Shown in pieces: positions 8,638 to 14,287 of a stretch of DNA of 14,290 nt (positions are counted from its first letter, which is position 1; each line of letters opens with the position of its first letter). Source of the DNA: Lentisphaerota bacterium (GTDB lineage: Bacteria > Verrucomicrobiota > Lentisphaeria > Oligosphaerales > Oligosphaeraceae); contig JAAZKQ010000007.1 in assembly GCA_012799755.1 (NCBI GenBank), positions 1 through 14,290 on the forward strand. The letters are read 5' to 3'. The notes beneath the pieces were generated by a model that ran no database searches, was not told the origin of the DNA, and worked only from the letters and a program-made list of their open reading frames with translations. The translations under genes and the position numbers were made by a program.

Positions 8638-8895
8638 GCTTCCCCCCCTGTTGTTACGCTTCCCCCGAGAATGGCCGCGATACGATAAGAATAAACAGAG
8701 AACATGGAGTCGAAAAAGCCCTTGCTGTATGGCGAAAAATCCGCAGCGGCGTCATAGCTGCCCTGCTTAATGTGGCATATACTAGCTCGGCTACGATACT
8801 TTTGCCAACGGAGTGATGCTTTTTGCTTGCTGACATGGGGTTTTCCTCCCGTTTCACCAGACTGACAGGGATAGCCAGGCGGCGCCGCACTGTAG
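8638..8895. other. Intergenic region upstream of cas6
   Basis: The 258 bases between the ring nuclease stop and cas6 hold a candidate minus-strand promoter and a perfect 10-base palindrome, GCGGCGCCGC at 8879-8888, just past the ring nuclease stop. A 60-codon minus-strand ORF (8654-8836) begins with ATG 8 bases after GGAGG but has an ordinary, low-complexity-free translation matching no family I know and contains the candidate promoter, so I do not call it as a gene. No CRISPR repeat and no tRNA fold are visible here. Confidence 0.5.
8779..8808 (-). promoter_or_regulatory. Candidate sigma-70 promoter for the cas6-cas10 operon
   Basis: On the minus strand TTGGCA (8803-8808, five of six consensus -35 bases) is followed after 18 bases by TAGTAT (8779-8784, four of six -10 bases). 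Transcription would start near 8772, giving a leader of roughly 135 bases before the cas6 GTG. This would let the interference genes be expressed apart from the signalling module. The call rests on matching by eye only. Confidence 0.3.
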
Positions 8896-9324
8896 TCATT
8901 GCCAGCATATTTGCAATACCCGCCAGGCAGCAATGGCCGCTTCCGGTACTTCTTGACCAAGCGCCGGACGGAAATTTTCAACGTAATCCGGTGACAATAC
9001 CCAACACTCGTTGAATGAGCGGCCATCCAGGCAGGGCAGCTTGTTCTTGTCCAGCGACAAGACCGGTCGGGCCGTCTTTGGGCTGACGTCCCTGGCCAGT
9101 ATCCGTGTTACTGCGGCCAGGGTATTCTCATGTCCCCAGAATGAATAGATGGTTCGTCCGGTCAGTGCCGCGTGCAAATCCGCCAGCCGGCGCGGTTCAA
9201 TGTGTACGGGTCGGCGCACCAAGCTCAGGGGAAAGCTGTTGCCCAGCAGGATGGCATCGCCGGCATTGCCGGCGACCGGCACAGCCGTTTTTGTTTCTGT
9301 GATGTCGTTTTTTATTCCGGTCAT
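8896..9324 (-). CDS. Probable Crn2-type (DUF1874/AcrIII-1-like) ring nuclease
   Basis: A 142-aa protein. Residues 25-40 (ILLGNSFPLSLVRRPV) resemble the DUF1874 N-terminal strand (typically LLNSFSLNML), and SFWGHENTLAAVTRILARDV at 61-80 resembles the family's GHxxTAxxLSxxLGxxV segment, which holds the catalytic histidine (here H65). RPVLSLD at 86-92 corresponds to the following strand. Crn2/AcrIII-1 enzymes degrade cyclic tetra-adenylate and so switch off type III signalling; the setting, between a CARF effector and cas10, fits. It is longer than typical (about 115 aa), with an N-terminal extension of about 20 residues and an extra C-terminal part (CWVLSPDYVENFRPALGQEV at 107-126). The ATG at 9324 follows AAAGGAAAG with 8-base spacing. 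Identification is from motif memory, without a search. Confidence 0.6.
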   Translation of the reverse strand: MTGIKNDITETKTAVPVAGNAGDAILLGNSFPLSLVRRPVHIEPRRLADLHAALTGRTIYSFWGHENTLAAVTRILARDVSPKTARPVLSLDKNKLPCLDGRSFNECWVLSPDYVENFRPALGQEVPEAAIAAWRVLQICWQ

Positions 9325-9433
9325 GAGTGTCTTTCCTTTATTTCACAATGAACGCCACGGCAGGGCGCCGTGTCTTCTGCCTATTTATGGTATGAACTCG
9401 CCTGTTTTCCAGCATCACGCCCAATTTTTTTGG

Positions 9434-9492
9434 GTCTTACGCGAAGAGGGGGAGGTTTTTTATCCGCAGATTCCGCAGATTATGGCGGCCTG
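9434..9492 (+). repeat. Interspersed repeat, copy 1
   Basis: 59 bases running from GTCTTACGCGAAG through GGAGGTTTTTTATCCGCAGA to TTATGGCGGCCTG. It matches copy 2 at 9655-9714 in the same orientation, with a few substitutions and a one-base length difference in the middle. It holds a short internal CGCAGAT duplication. It is untranslated and resembles short intergenic repeats seen in many environmental bacterial genomes. Confidence 0.7.
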
Positions 9493-9654
9493 ACTCAGCG
9501 GCGCTTCCAGGAGTCTCCGGCGTCGGCCACCCAGTCCTCTGAGTCCAATGTGTCATTCCCCAGGGTCCCGGGCGTCCCAGTTGTCCAATCCATGAGATCA
9601 TGCCTTATGAGTCCTGAGTCCTCGCCCCAGTGCCGCAACCAATGAGTCCCACTG

Positions 9655-9714
9655 GTCTCACGCAAAGAAAAGGAGGTTTTTTATCCGCAGATGAGCGCAG
9701 ATTATGGCGGCCTG
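9655..9714 (+). repeat. Interspersed repeat, copy 2
   Basis: 60 bases, from GTCTCACGCAAAG through GGAGGTTTTTTATCCGCAGA to TTATGGCGGCCTG, a direct copy of 9434-9492 starting 221 bases further on. The centre reads CAGATGAGCGCAGAT instead of CAGATTCCGCAGAT. The pair could serve as recombination points or mark a past insertion. Confidence 0.7.
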
Positions 9715-9731
9715 GCTTGCCGCCGGATTTG

Positions 9732-9758
9732 CCTGATCCGTCTGATCCGTCCGATCCG
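9732..9758 (+). repeat. Three-unit 9-base tandem repeat
   Basis: Three 9-base units with the common core GATCCG: CCTGATCCG, TCTGATCCG and TCCGATCCG, lying about 30 bases past the stop of the CARF-Lon gene. Only three units are present, with changes at the first three positions. No function is evident. Confidence 0.7.
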
Positions 9759-9787
9759 CCTGCATTGATTTTCCCCGTAGATTCCGC

Positions 9788-11176
9788 TCAAGGCTTATGG
9801 CGCCAGTATTTTTTTTCGAGTTCTTCCACGCTGGCGCCCGGTCTTGGCGGCGAGTAAGCAAAGAGCTCATCCCAGTTGACCAGGTCGCTGCAGGGGCAGT
9901 TGCTGCCGGTGATTTTGCCGTTTTGGATGAGGTCAATGGGCTGATGGTCAAAGACGATCATTTCAAGCTGATTGGGAGGTGCATTGACATCGCGGTAGAC
10001 CATTTCAATGCCCAGGGCTTTTGCCGCCAGCATGGCCGCCTGCCCCATCATGCGGTTGCCGCCCGTGATATTCACTAAAGTCTTGGAGGCAGATGAGCCG
10101 GCGAATTCCTGGCGTAGAGTCAGCTCGCAAAGAGCCAGTTGATTGGAGGGGATTTCGCGTAATTCCAGCTTAATACTGAGCTCTGTGTGACGATGGAAGA
10201 ACGCCTCAATCAAGGCCGCCTGCTCGCGGGTTTGCTGCGAGTGCCATAAAACGAGCTTCCGCGGATTGAGCAACAGGGGCACGCTGAGCTGCGGCGCAAT
10301 GGCGCCGCCGACGAGCTGATGCAGCACCTCGACAGTCTGCGGAAAGTCGAAGTTCTTCTCCTGTACGCCCTTTTCCCGTATGTAGGTAACTGCGTCCGCA
10401 AGAAATCTCGCGCCGTACACGGAGTCTGAGGCGGGTTCGTTGCTGTCTCGCAGGGCGCACAGATTGTCTTCCGGCAACAGCCATTGGCGCCTGCTGCGTT
10501 CCAGCAAAGCCAACTTGTTGCCGAGTTCGACCTTGGTAATTTTGCGTCGGGCGCTGCAGCTACCACTGATCACCCAGTCTCTGCATAGGGGCCGGCGCAA
10601 GTCCTTGAGCTCGATGGCGATCTTGATCAATTCGGCTGCGAGCTGCCAGGACTTGCCATCAATGTCAGGCGTGCCGGAACAAGGCGGGGAGAGTTGCACC
10701 GCCCAGCTATGCGCATCAGTGAAGCGTCCGTCCATTGCGAACGGTACTGCGTCTGCCATGCCGGCGGGCTTGCCCTTGATGCCATATAATCTGGCCAGGC
10801 GGGGAGCATTGTCTCCCTGCCCCGCCAAGGGAAAGACGGCCATGGCCAGACCGTCATCTTGCAAGTGCTTCAGCCAGTCGCGCAAAGACAAGTCAAGGTG
10901 AGCAAGCGGTTTGGTTGCCAAGAGCCAGCCGGGCAGACCGGCTGGCGCTGTTTCCTCGTCGCAAATGGTCCAGCACAGCGCCAGTTCCGCCAACAGCGAC
11001 CGGGTGCCTGCCGGCAATTTCTCAAGCTGAGGGGAGTCTGCCGGAAAACGCTTGTGCCAATCGGCAGACGGCATGGGCTGCTCATTGAGGTAACGCCAAA
11101 AGAGTTTGTTGACTTCGCGCAGTGGTGCCCAGAATAGCTCATTCAGCACTGGCCATCTTGGCGCCCCGGAACTCAC
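9788..11176 (-). CDS. CARF-domain protein with Lon-like (S16) protease domain
   Basis: A 462-aa predicted cOA-activated protease. Residues about 150-240 follow the Lon S16 proteolytic pattern: DGKSWQLAAELI at 173-184 (candidate nucleophile S176, as in Lon DGPSAG), then RDWVISGS at 199-206, VELGNKLALL at 216-225 (candidate general base K221), and RRQWLLPEDN at 229-238 (Lon has LPxEN here). Residues about 305-415 look like a CARF Rossmann domain: KLVLWHS at 307-313 and the ligand-loop signature LVNITGGNRMMGQAAM at 367-382. No AAA+ module and no obvious membrane segment are seen. Start GTG at 11176 overlaps the upstream stop (GTGA) and lies 8 bases after AAGGAA; GTG at 11149 has no good site. 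CARF is confident, Lon is good. A related published protease is CalpL (Lon-SAVED). Confidence 0.75.
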   Translation of the reverse strand: MSSGAPRWPVLNELFWAPLREVNKLFWRYLNEQPMPSADWHKRFPADSPQLEKLPAGTRSLLAELALCWTICDEETAPAGLPGWLLATKPLAHLDLSLRDWLKHLQDDGLAMAVFPLAGQGDNAPRLARLYGIKGKPAGMADAVPFAMDGRFTDAHSWAVQLSPPCSGTPDIDGKSWQLAAELIKIAIELKDLRRPLCRDWVISGSCSARRKITKVELGNKLALLERSRRQWLLPEDNLCALRDSNEPASDSVYGARFLADAVTYIREKGVQEKNFDFPQTVEVLHQLVGGAIAPQLSVPLLLNPRKLVLWHSQQTREQAALIEAFFHRHTELSIKLELREIPSNQLALCELTLRQEFAGSSASKTLVNITGGNRMMGQAAMLAAKALGIEMVYRDVNAPPNQLEMIVFDHQPIDLIQNGKITGSNCPCSDLVNWDELFAYSPPRPGASVEELEKKYWRHKP

Positions 11177-12390
11177 AGCTGCGCTTCCTTGCACAGGAAG
11201 ATGCTCACGTCGCTTGGGGTCCTGACGTCGGCAGCGTCCTCCGACAACCAGTCGCTGAAAACGACATTGGCGCCGTACTCGTTGACCTGGGCAAAGCCGC
11301 TGCCAAGCAGTATGCGCTTGCTGGTGTGGATAAACAACGCATCGTAGCTGTCGGCCGGCAAGTTCAGCTTGCCGATGTCCCAAAGCAGATTCGCTTCGGG
11401 GTCCAGCGGCGCCGGTGAAAAGTCCGGGTAGCAGTAGCGCGCGCGTGCGCGACTTTCGTCATCCAGGTGCTCCGGCTGCAGCTCTTGGGCATGCAGTCGC
11501 GGCAACAGACGATTGGACGGCGCATCAAAAAACCAGCAGGGGCTGAGTTCCTCGTCGCCGGCCGCCGCGTAAGCGACGGGCTTGAGGAAGGTTTTGGGAA
11601 AGGGAAACGGCCGGGGGGGGCGCCGGGGTATGGGTGGCCACGGTATGGGTGGGCGTGGCGGGATGATCAGGTCTGTCTCTACAGGCGTGCTCTTCTCCGC
11701 GACCGTGTTCTCCGCCGGGGCCGTGCTCTCGCTCCAGACTGCGGTCTCGGAATAGAGCTCGCACTGTTGTGCCCAGTCGAAGTCCGTCGCATCCAGCGCG
11801 GCATAATGCTCCAGCGCGGTGTTCTTGTAGTCCAATCGTGGATCGAATGGACGTCGAATGGGCAGGGCCATGCGGTTGATAAAATGCTCGCAATCGCCCT
11901 CGCCGGTCAAGACGTAGGCCAGGGCATCCTGCGCGAGCGCCAGTTCGTCATCAGTCAAGGTGTCAACCAGCCAGCTGCGTCGCAGGAATAGAGGATGCAG
12001 CGTCCGGGCGTTCCACAGCTGCAGTACGGAAAGATACTCGGTGCGCGTGTGAGAAAGCAGTATTTCCTCGTCGGTCGCCGGCAAGGGGAAGCGTGAAAAG
12101 GGCAGCACGAGGTAATGGGCGGTATCCCAGCGTTGAACGATGAGCACATAGCACAGGGTGTCAGGCTGAGAAAGGAGACGGATCTCGCCGGCTTGCAGCT
12201 GCCGCCAGTCGAAGTCGGCCGGTCGCTGCGTGCTGCGCACCTGCGCATAAGCGGCGTCATACTTGTCGGCACCATCGTCATGGTCGGCGGCGCCGGCCTG
12301 CGTCAAATGACGGTGGAAAATGTAGTCGTTGATAAAACGACTGGTCATGTCGCGGCGATTGTCGGCGTTGAGGGGGGGTGTCTGTGTCAT
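11173..12390 (-). CDS. Two-domain protein with Pro-rich linker, candidate sigma partner and protease substrate
   Basis: A 405-aa protein I cannot assign to a named family. Residues about 60-165 are strand-rich and start with LQAGEIRLLSQPDTLCYVLIV (65-85), which loosely recalls the MazF/PemK opening (GDIWLV), and then carry LVLPFSRFPLPATDEEILL and SVLQLWNART. A linker follows: Ser/Thr/Glu-rich at 213-238, then strongly Pro-rich at 243-265. A second domain covers about 280-400, with YDALFIHTSKRILLGSG at 349-365. No signal peptide or membrane helix is seen. The ATG at 12390 has AGG 7 bases upstream. It overlaps the CARF-Lon start by 4 bases, so the two are co-translated. From memory, proteins with a similar N-terminal half accompany unusual sigma-like genes in PVC bacteria. 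Role as anti-sigma factor cut in the linker is inference. Confidence 0.5.
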   Translation of the reverse strand: MTQTPPLNADNRRDMTSRFINDYIFHRHLTQAGAADHDDGADKYDAAYAQVRSTQRPADFDWRQLQAGEIRLLSQPDTLCYVLIVQRWDTAHYLVLPFSRFPLPATDEEILLSHTRTEYLSVLQLWNARTLHPLFLRRSWLVDTLTDDELALAQDALAYVLTGEGDCEHFINRMALPIRRPFDPRLDYKNTALEHYAALDATDFDWAQQCELYSETAVWSESTAPAENTVAEKSTPVETDLIIPPRPPIPWPPIPRRPPRPFPFPKTFLKPVAYAAAGDEELSPCWFFDAPSNRLLPRLHAQELQPEHLDDESRARARYCYPDFSPAPLDPEANLLWDIGKLNLPADSYDALFIHTSKRILLGSGFAQVNEYGANVVFSDWLSEDAADVRTPSDVSIFLCKEAQL

Positions 12391-12531
12391 AGGACTACCT
12401 GCTGTTCAATGATGGTGAAAAACAAAAACACATGCCGGGCCCGGTCTGTCCTGAATGGACAAGCTCGCGACCAGGTCCACTGCCATATATACGTTTGCTT
12501 TTCCGGAAATTTCCGGCCTCGGCAGGATTAT
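12391..12531. promoter_or_regulatory. Palindrome-rich gap between the sigma-like gene and its presumed partner
   Basis: In 141 bases there are three inverted elements: perfect 14-mer CCGGAAATTTCCGG (12503-12516), perfect 10-mer CCGGGCCCGG (12435-12444), and hairpin TGTCC-TGAAT-GGACA (12447-12461). On the minus strand TATATA (12486-12491) could be a -10 element; the position 17 bases upstream is GGAAAT, part of the 14-mer and unlike the TTGACA consensus. A promoter here would start the 405-aa/CARF-Lon pair about 90 bases before its ATG and could be recognised by an alternative sigma factor. No T-run follows the hairpins, so a terminator is not supported. Confidence 0.35.
12503..12516. repeat. 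Perfect 14-base palindrome, possible operator
   Basis: CCGGAAATTTCCGG is identical on both strands. It lies 16 bases beyond the stop of the sigma-like gene and overlaps the -35 position of a possible promoter for the downstream pair. A symmetric AT core with GC arms is the usual form of a site for a dimeric DNA-binding protein, but no regulator is identified. Confidence 0.5.
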
Positions 12532-13515
12532 TTAGTTCTCAACGCCAAAACGCTCGCCATGAAGCTGCGTTATGGTGGCCAAAAAATCTTTCATGTCCTT
12601 TGTTTGCGGCTTTTGCTGGCGCAAATCGGCAACAAGCGCCGCTACCAGTATCTTGTAAAAGTCCATATCCCAAAGGGTTTCCGCGTCATTATCCGCCAGC
12701 CAGTCGTGAAGCCGTTGCTTGAGCTTGCCGGCCATTTCGCAAGCGGCGGATTTTTGGCGGCCCAGCGCCGCACAAAGCTCCGGCGCCGAGCAATTCATTT
12801 CACACAACAAGGCCAGCAGGATCGCCTTCTCGCTGTTGTCCAGGATTCCCAGCAACCTCTGTGCGACTTCTCCGAATTCGTGCGCGCTTCCTGCGGCGGC
12901 TTGATCAGGCGTCACGATGCTGTCATCAACGAGGAGATCGCCGAGGGTGCTGTCCGAGTCCTCGGTCAGGGGGCTGTCCATACTCGTGCAGTATTCGAAA
13001 CGCCGTATGTATTTCCCCGTTTCTTCTTGTACTTTCCTCTTTTTATATGCTGGAAAATACTTCTCAATCAGCCAATCACTGACATCCTGGATGATTCCCA
13101 TGGGGCCAAGCAGCTTGCCATTCAGCACCTTAAGGTGCGGGTCGGAACTTGCCAGCATTTTTTTCCAGATATGCTCTTTGTGCCGGGTGTAGGCGCTGCG
13201 GCCTTTTGCGGCATCCGGCGGCGTGTCGGGCGCACTTCGCCGGGTTATGCCGATGTCCACCGGCGCGCCGTCTTTGTAGGCCATAAAAAGATCAAAAGCC
13301 GTGACGATGTCGTCGTCATTGACCAGCGCATCGTCGAATTGTGCAAGATTGCTGATGGCGCGTTTTTTCAGCAGCAGTTCACGCATGCTGTAAATCACCC
13401 GCCGGCGCAGATAGGTCCGCTCTGCATCCGGGCAGCCATCAATGAAACAGATTTCTTTCCATTTATCCCAGGCGGCCATTTCCTGTTCGCTGCTCAGGCA
13501 GTCGTTGTCGCTCAT
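12532..13515 (-). CDS. Sigma-70-like protein (region 3-4 linker and region-4-like HTH)
   Basis: A 327-aa protein. Residues 178-198 (SMDSPLTEDSDSTLGD then LLVDD), followed by TPDQAA, match the conserved linker of primary sigma factors, which usually reads SLDxPxGEDxDSxLGDxxED...SPEEAA. After it, 216-272 fits region 4: EVAQRLLGILDNSEKAILLALL, then a HTH-like SAPELCAALGRQKSAACEMAGKLKQRL (243-269). The usual region-4 YGL turn is altered. Upstream, residues 107-155 are helical (AYTRHKEHIWKKML, then SSDPHLKVLNGKLLGPMGII) and do not show a recognisable region 2 (-10 binding). A tail of about 50 residues follows region 4. Hence either a divergent sigma factor or a sigma mimic that modifies RNA polymerase. 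The ATG at 13515 overlaps the upstream stop (ATGA) with GGAGG 8 bases before; the upstream in-frame ATG at 13566 lacks this. Confidence 0.65.
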   Translation of the reverse strand: MSDNDCLSSEQEMAAWDKWKEICFIDGCPDAERTYLRRRVIYSMRELLLKKRAISNLAQFDDALVNDDDIVTAFDLFMAYKDGAPVDIGITRRSAPDTPPDAAKGRSAYTRHKEHIWKKMLASSDPHLKVLNGKLLGPMGIIQDVSDWLIEKYFPAYKKRKVQEETGKYIRRFEYCTSMDSPLTEDSDSTLGDLLVDDSIVTPDQAAAGSAHEFGEVAQRLLGILDNSEKAILLALLCEMNCSAPELCAALGRQKSAACEMAGKLKQRLHDWLADNDAETLWDMDFYKILVAALVADLRQQKPQTKDMKDFLATITQLHGERFGVEN

Positions 13516-13967
13516 TGTGCCGTCCTCCTCAGCTGGCGATTGATCATGGTCTTGAGTTTCTTGCATTCCTTGGCCGTCAATGACGGCTTGTGGGTATTCC
13601 GTTCGATGTCCGCCGGCGCCTCTCGCGTGTTGAGAAAGTCATAGGGCTGGACCCGCACGGGCCGCAGGATGTTGAAGTAAGTGCGCTTTTCCGGTTCGGC
13701 GTTGGGTGAAATGCCCGTGGTTGAAAAAAAGCACCCGTAGCCGCGCACTTTACTGGTTCCCACCAACATGCTGACGACGTCACGCAGTCCCGTCGGCGCC
13801 GCTCTGTTGATGCTGACTCCGGGGTGCGCCTTGCGCGTGCTCTGCTGATCATAGCCTGACATGGCGCGCTTCAACAAATCCTCGCGAATGTACCACAGGG
13901 TGCCAAAACTGCAGTTGATTCCAAAGGTAAACAAACGCATCCAGCGTTCCTGCTCATATTCTTCCAC
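13512..13967 (-). CDS. Small protein with weak MazF/PemK-like features
   Basis: A 151-aa protein opening the signalling module. A strand pattern loosely follows the MazF/PemK barrel: FGTLWYIRE at 21-29, a KAHPGVSI strand at 46-53 (compare RPALVI), LRDVVSMLVGTSK at 61-73 (compare VIVAPITS), and TYFNILRPVRVQPYDFL at 96-112 (compare the late strand and DQxRxID segment). A basic helix (TAKECKKLKTMINRQLRR) ends the protein. Catalytic residues of MazF cannot be confirmed, so it may be a non-toxic relative, which would match the MazF-like fold of the anti-sigma factor CalpT in CalpL systems. GTG start at 13967 follows AAGGAGG with 6-base spacing. It overlaps the sigma-like gene by 4 bases, indicating joint translation. 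Identification is tentative. Confidence 0.4.
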   Translation of the reverse strand: MEEYEQERWMRLFTFGINCSFGTLWYIREDLLKRAMSGYDQQSTRKAHPGVSINRAAPTGLRDVVSMLVGTSKVRGYGCFFSTTGISPNAEPEKRTYFNILRPVRVQPYDFLNTREAPADIERNTHKPSLTAKECKKLKTMINRQLRRTAQ

Positions 13968-14083
13968 AAGCGGCCTCCTTCGTGTGAATCCCGGTCAATG
14001 CACCTCACTGGATTGCTGCGGCGCAAGGTTGGCCTGATTGCCAGGCCGGCAAGCATCGCAATTCAACGGCAACAGTCGCGCTA

Positions 14084-14112
14084 ACAATATCCGCCTGACC
14101 CTTGTTGTGCAA
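14084..14112 (-). promoter_or_regulatory. Candidate promoter of the sigma-like operon
   Basis: On the minus strand TTGCAC (14107-14112) is followed after 17 bases by TATTGT (14084-14089, four of six -10 bases). Transcription would begin near 14077, about 110 bases before the GTG at 13967. The -35 match is weak (three of six), as would be expected of a regulated promoter. Two direct GTGCAAC repeats cover and flank the -35. Confidence 0.28.
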
Positions 14113-14122
14113 CTCGTGCAAC
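14107..14122. repeat. Direct repeat GTGCAAC x2 at the candidate promoter
   Basis: GTGCAAC occurs at 14107-14113 and again at 14116-14122, a 9-base period, overlapping the candidate -35 element. The spacing is close to one helical turn, so two protein subunits could bind the same DNA face. No regulator is identified. Confidence 0.45.
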
Positions 14123-14224
14123 ACTTGAAAAAGAGCTCATAACGTAAGCGATCACTCATTGATATTCGCAGCAGAGTCGGAAGACAGGCGTGCTTGGTGC
14201 TGTTTCCGGGGTCATGTCACACTA

Positions 14225-14287
14225 CGGGCTATGAGCCCGCAGTACAGCCGGGAGAGGGGCGCTTGGCAAAGCGGCTGGAAGCCGCTT
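14225..14287. repeat. Two hairpin repeats of the same design at the right edge
   Basis: CGGGCT-ATG-AGCCCG (14225-14239) and AAGCGGCT-GGA-AGCCGCTT (14269-14287) are perfect hairpins with 3-base loops and a shared GGCT/AGCC closing pair. They are 29 bases apart and look like interspersed palindromic elements. They may continue beyond the window. They are too far from the first gene to be its ribosome-proximal regulators. Confidence 0.55.

Larger units (their letters stand above)
9325..9787. other. Repeat-bearing intergenic region between the ring nuclease and CARF-Lon genes
   Basis: The 463 bases contain no credible gene on either strand. They hold two copies of a 59-60 base repeat, a GATCCG-cored 9-base tandem array, a stretch rich in GTCC/GAGTCC words (about 9529-9625), and a hairpin CACGGC-AGGGC-GCCGTG at 9356-9372 just upstream of the ring nuclease ribosome binding site. 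The region breaks the otherwise compact gene row, so the ring nuclease probably has its own promoter; I could not pick one with confidence. There is no CRISPR array here: two unequal copies without spacer periodicity. Confidence 0.6.

Noticed and set aside
8720..8800. Possible tRNA on the minus strand, suggested by a GTAGCCGAGC...  segment and its translation AELVYA
   Set aside because: No T-arm sequence, no acceptor pairing and no complete cloverleaf can be drawn.
8654..8836. 60-codon minus-strand ORF with a good GGAGG site upstream of cas6
   Set aside because: Its translation matches no family I know, lacks clear domain or membrane pattern, and covers the candidate cas operon promoter. Not enough to call a gene.
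9434..9714. Possible CRISPR array from the repeated 60-base element
   Set aside because: Only two copies, unequal, separated by 162 bases that themselves contain repeats; repeat length and spacing are outside the CRISPR range.
11177..11383. Longer start of the CARF-Lon gene at 11383
   Set aside because: The extension overlaps the 405-aa gene by over 200 bases and reads as an Arg/Gln-rich shadow; GTG at 11176 has a GTGA overlap and an AAGGAA site.
12115..13644. 509-codon plus-strand open frame
   Set aside because: It is antisense to the sigma-like gene and its neighbours, has no ribosome binding site support, and its translation has no recognisable motif; the minus-strand frames carry ATGA overlaps and domain signatures.
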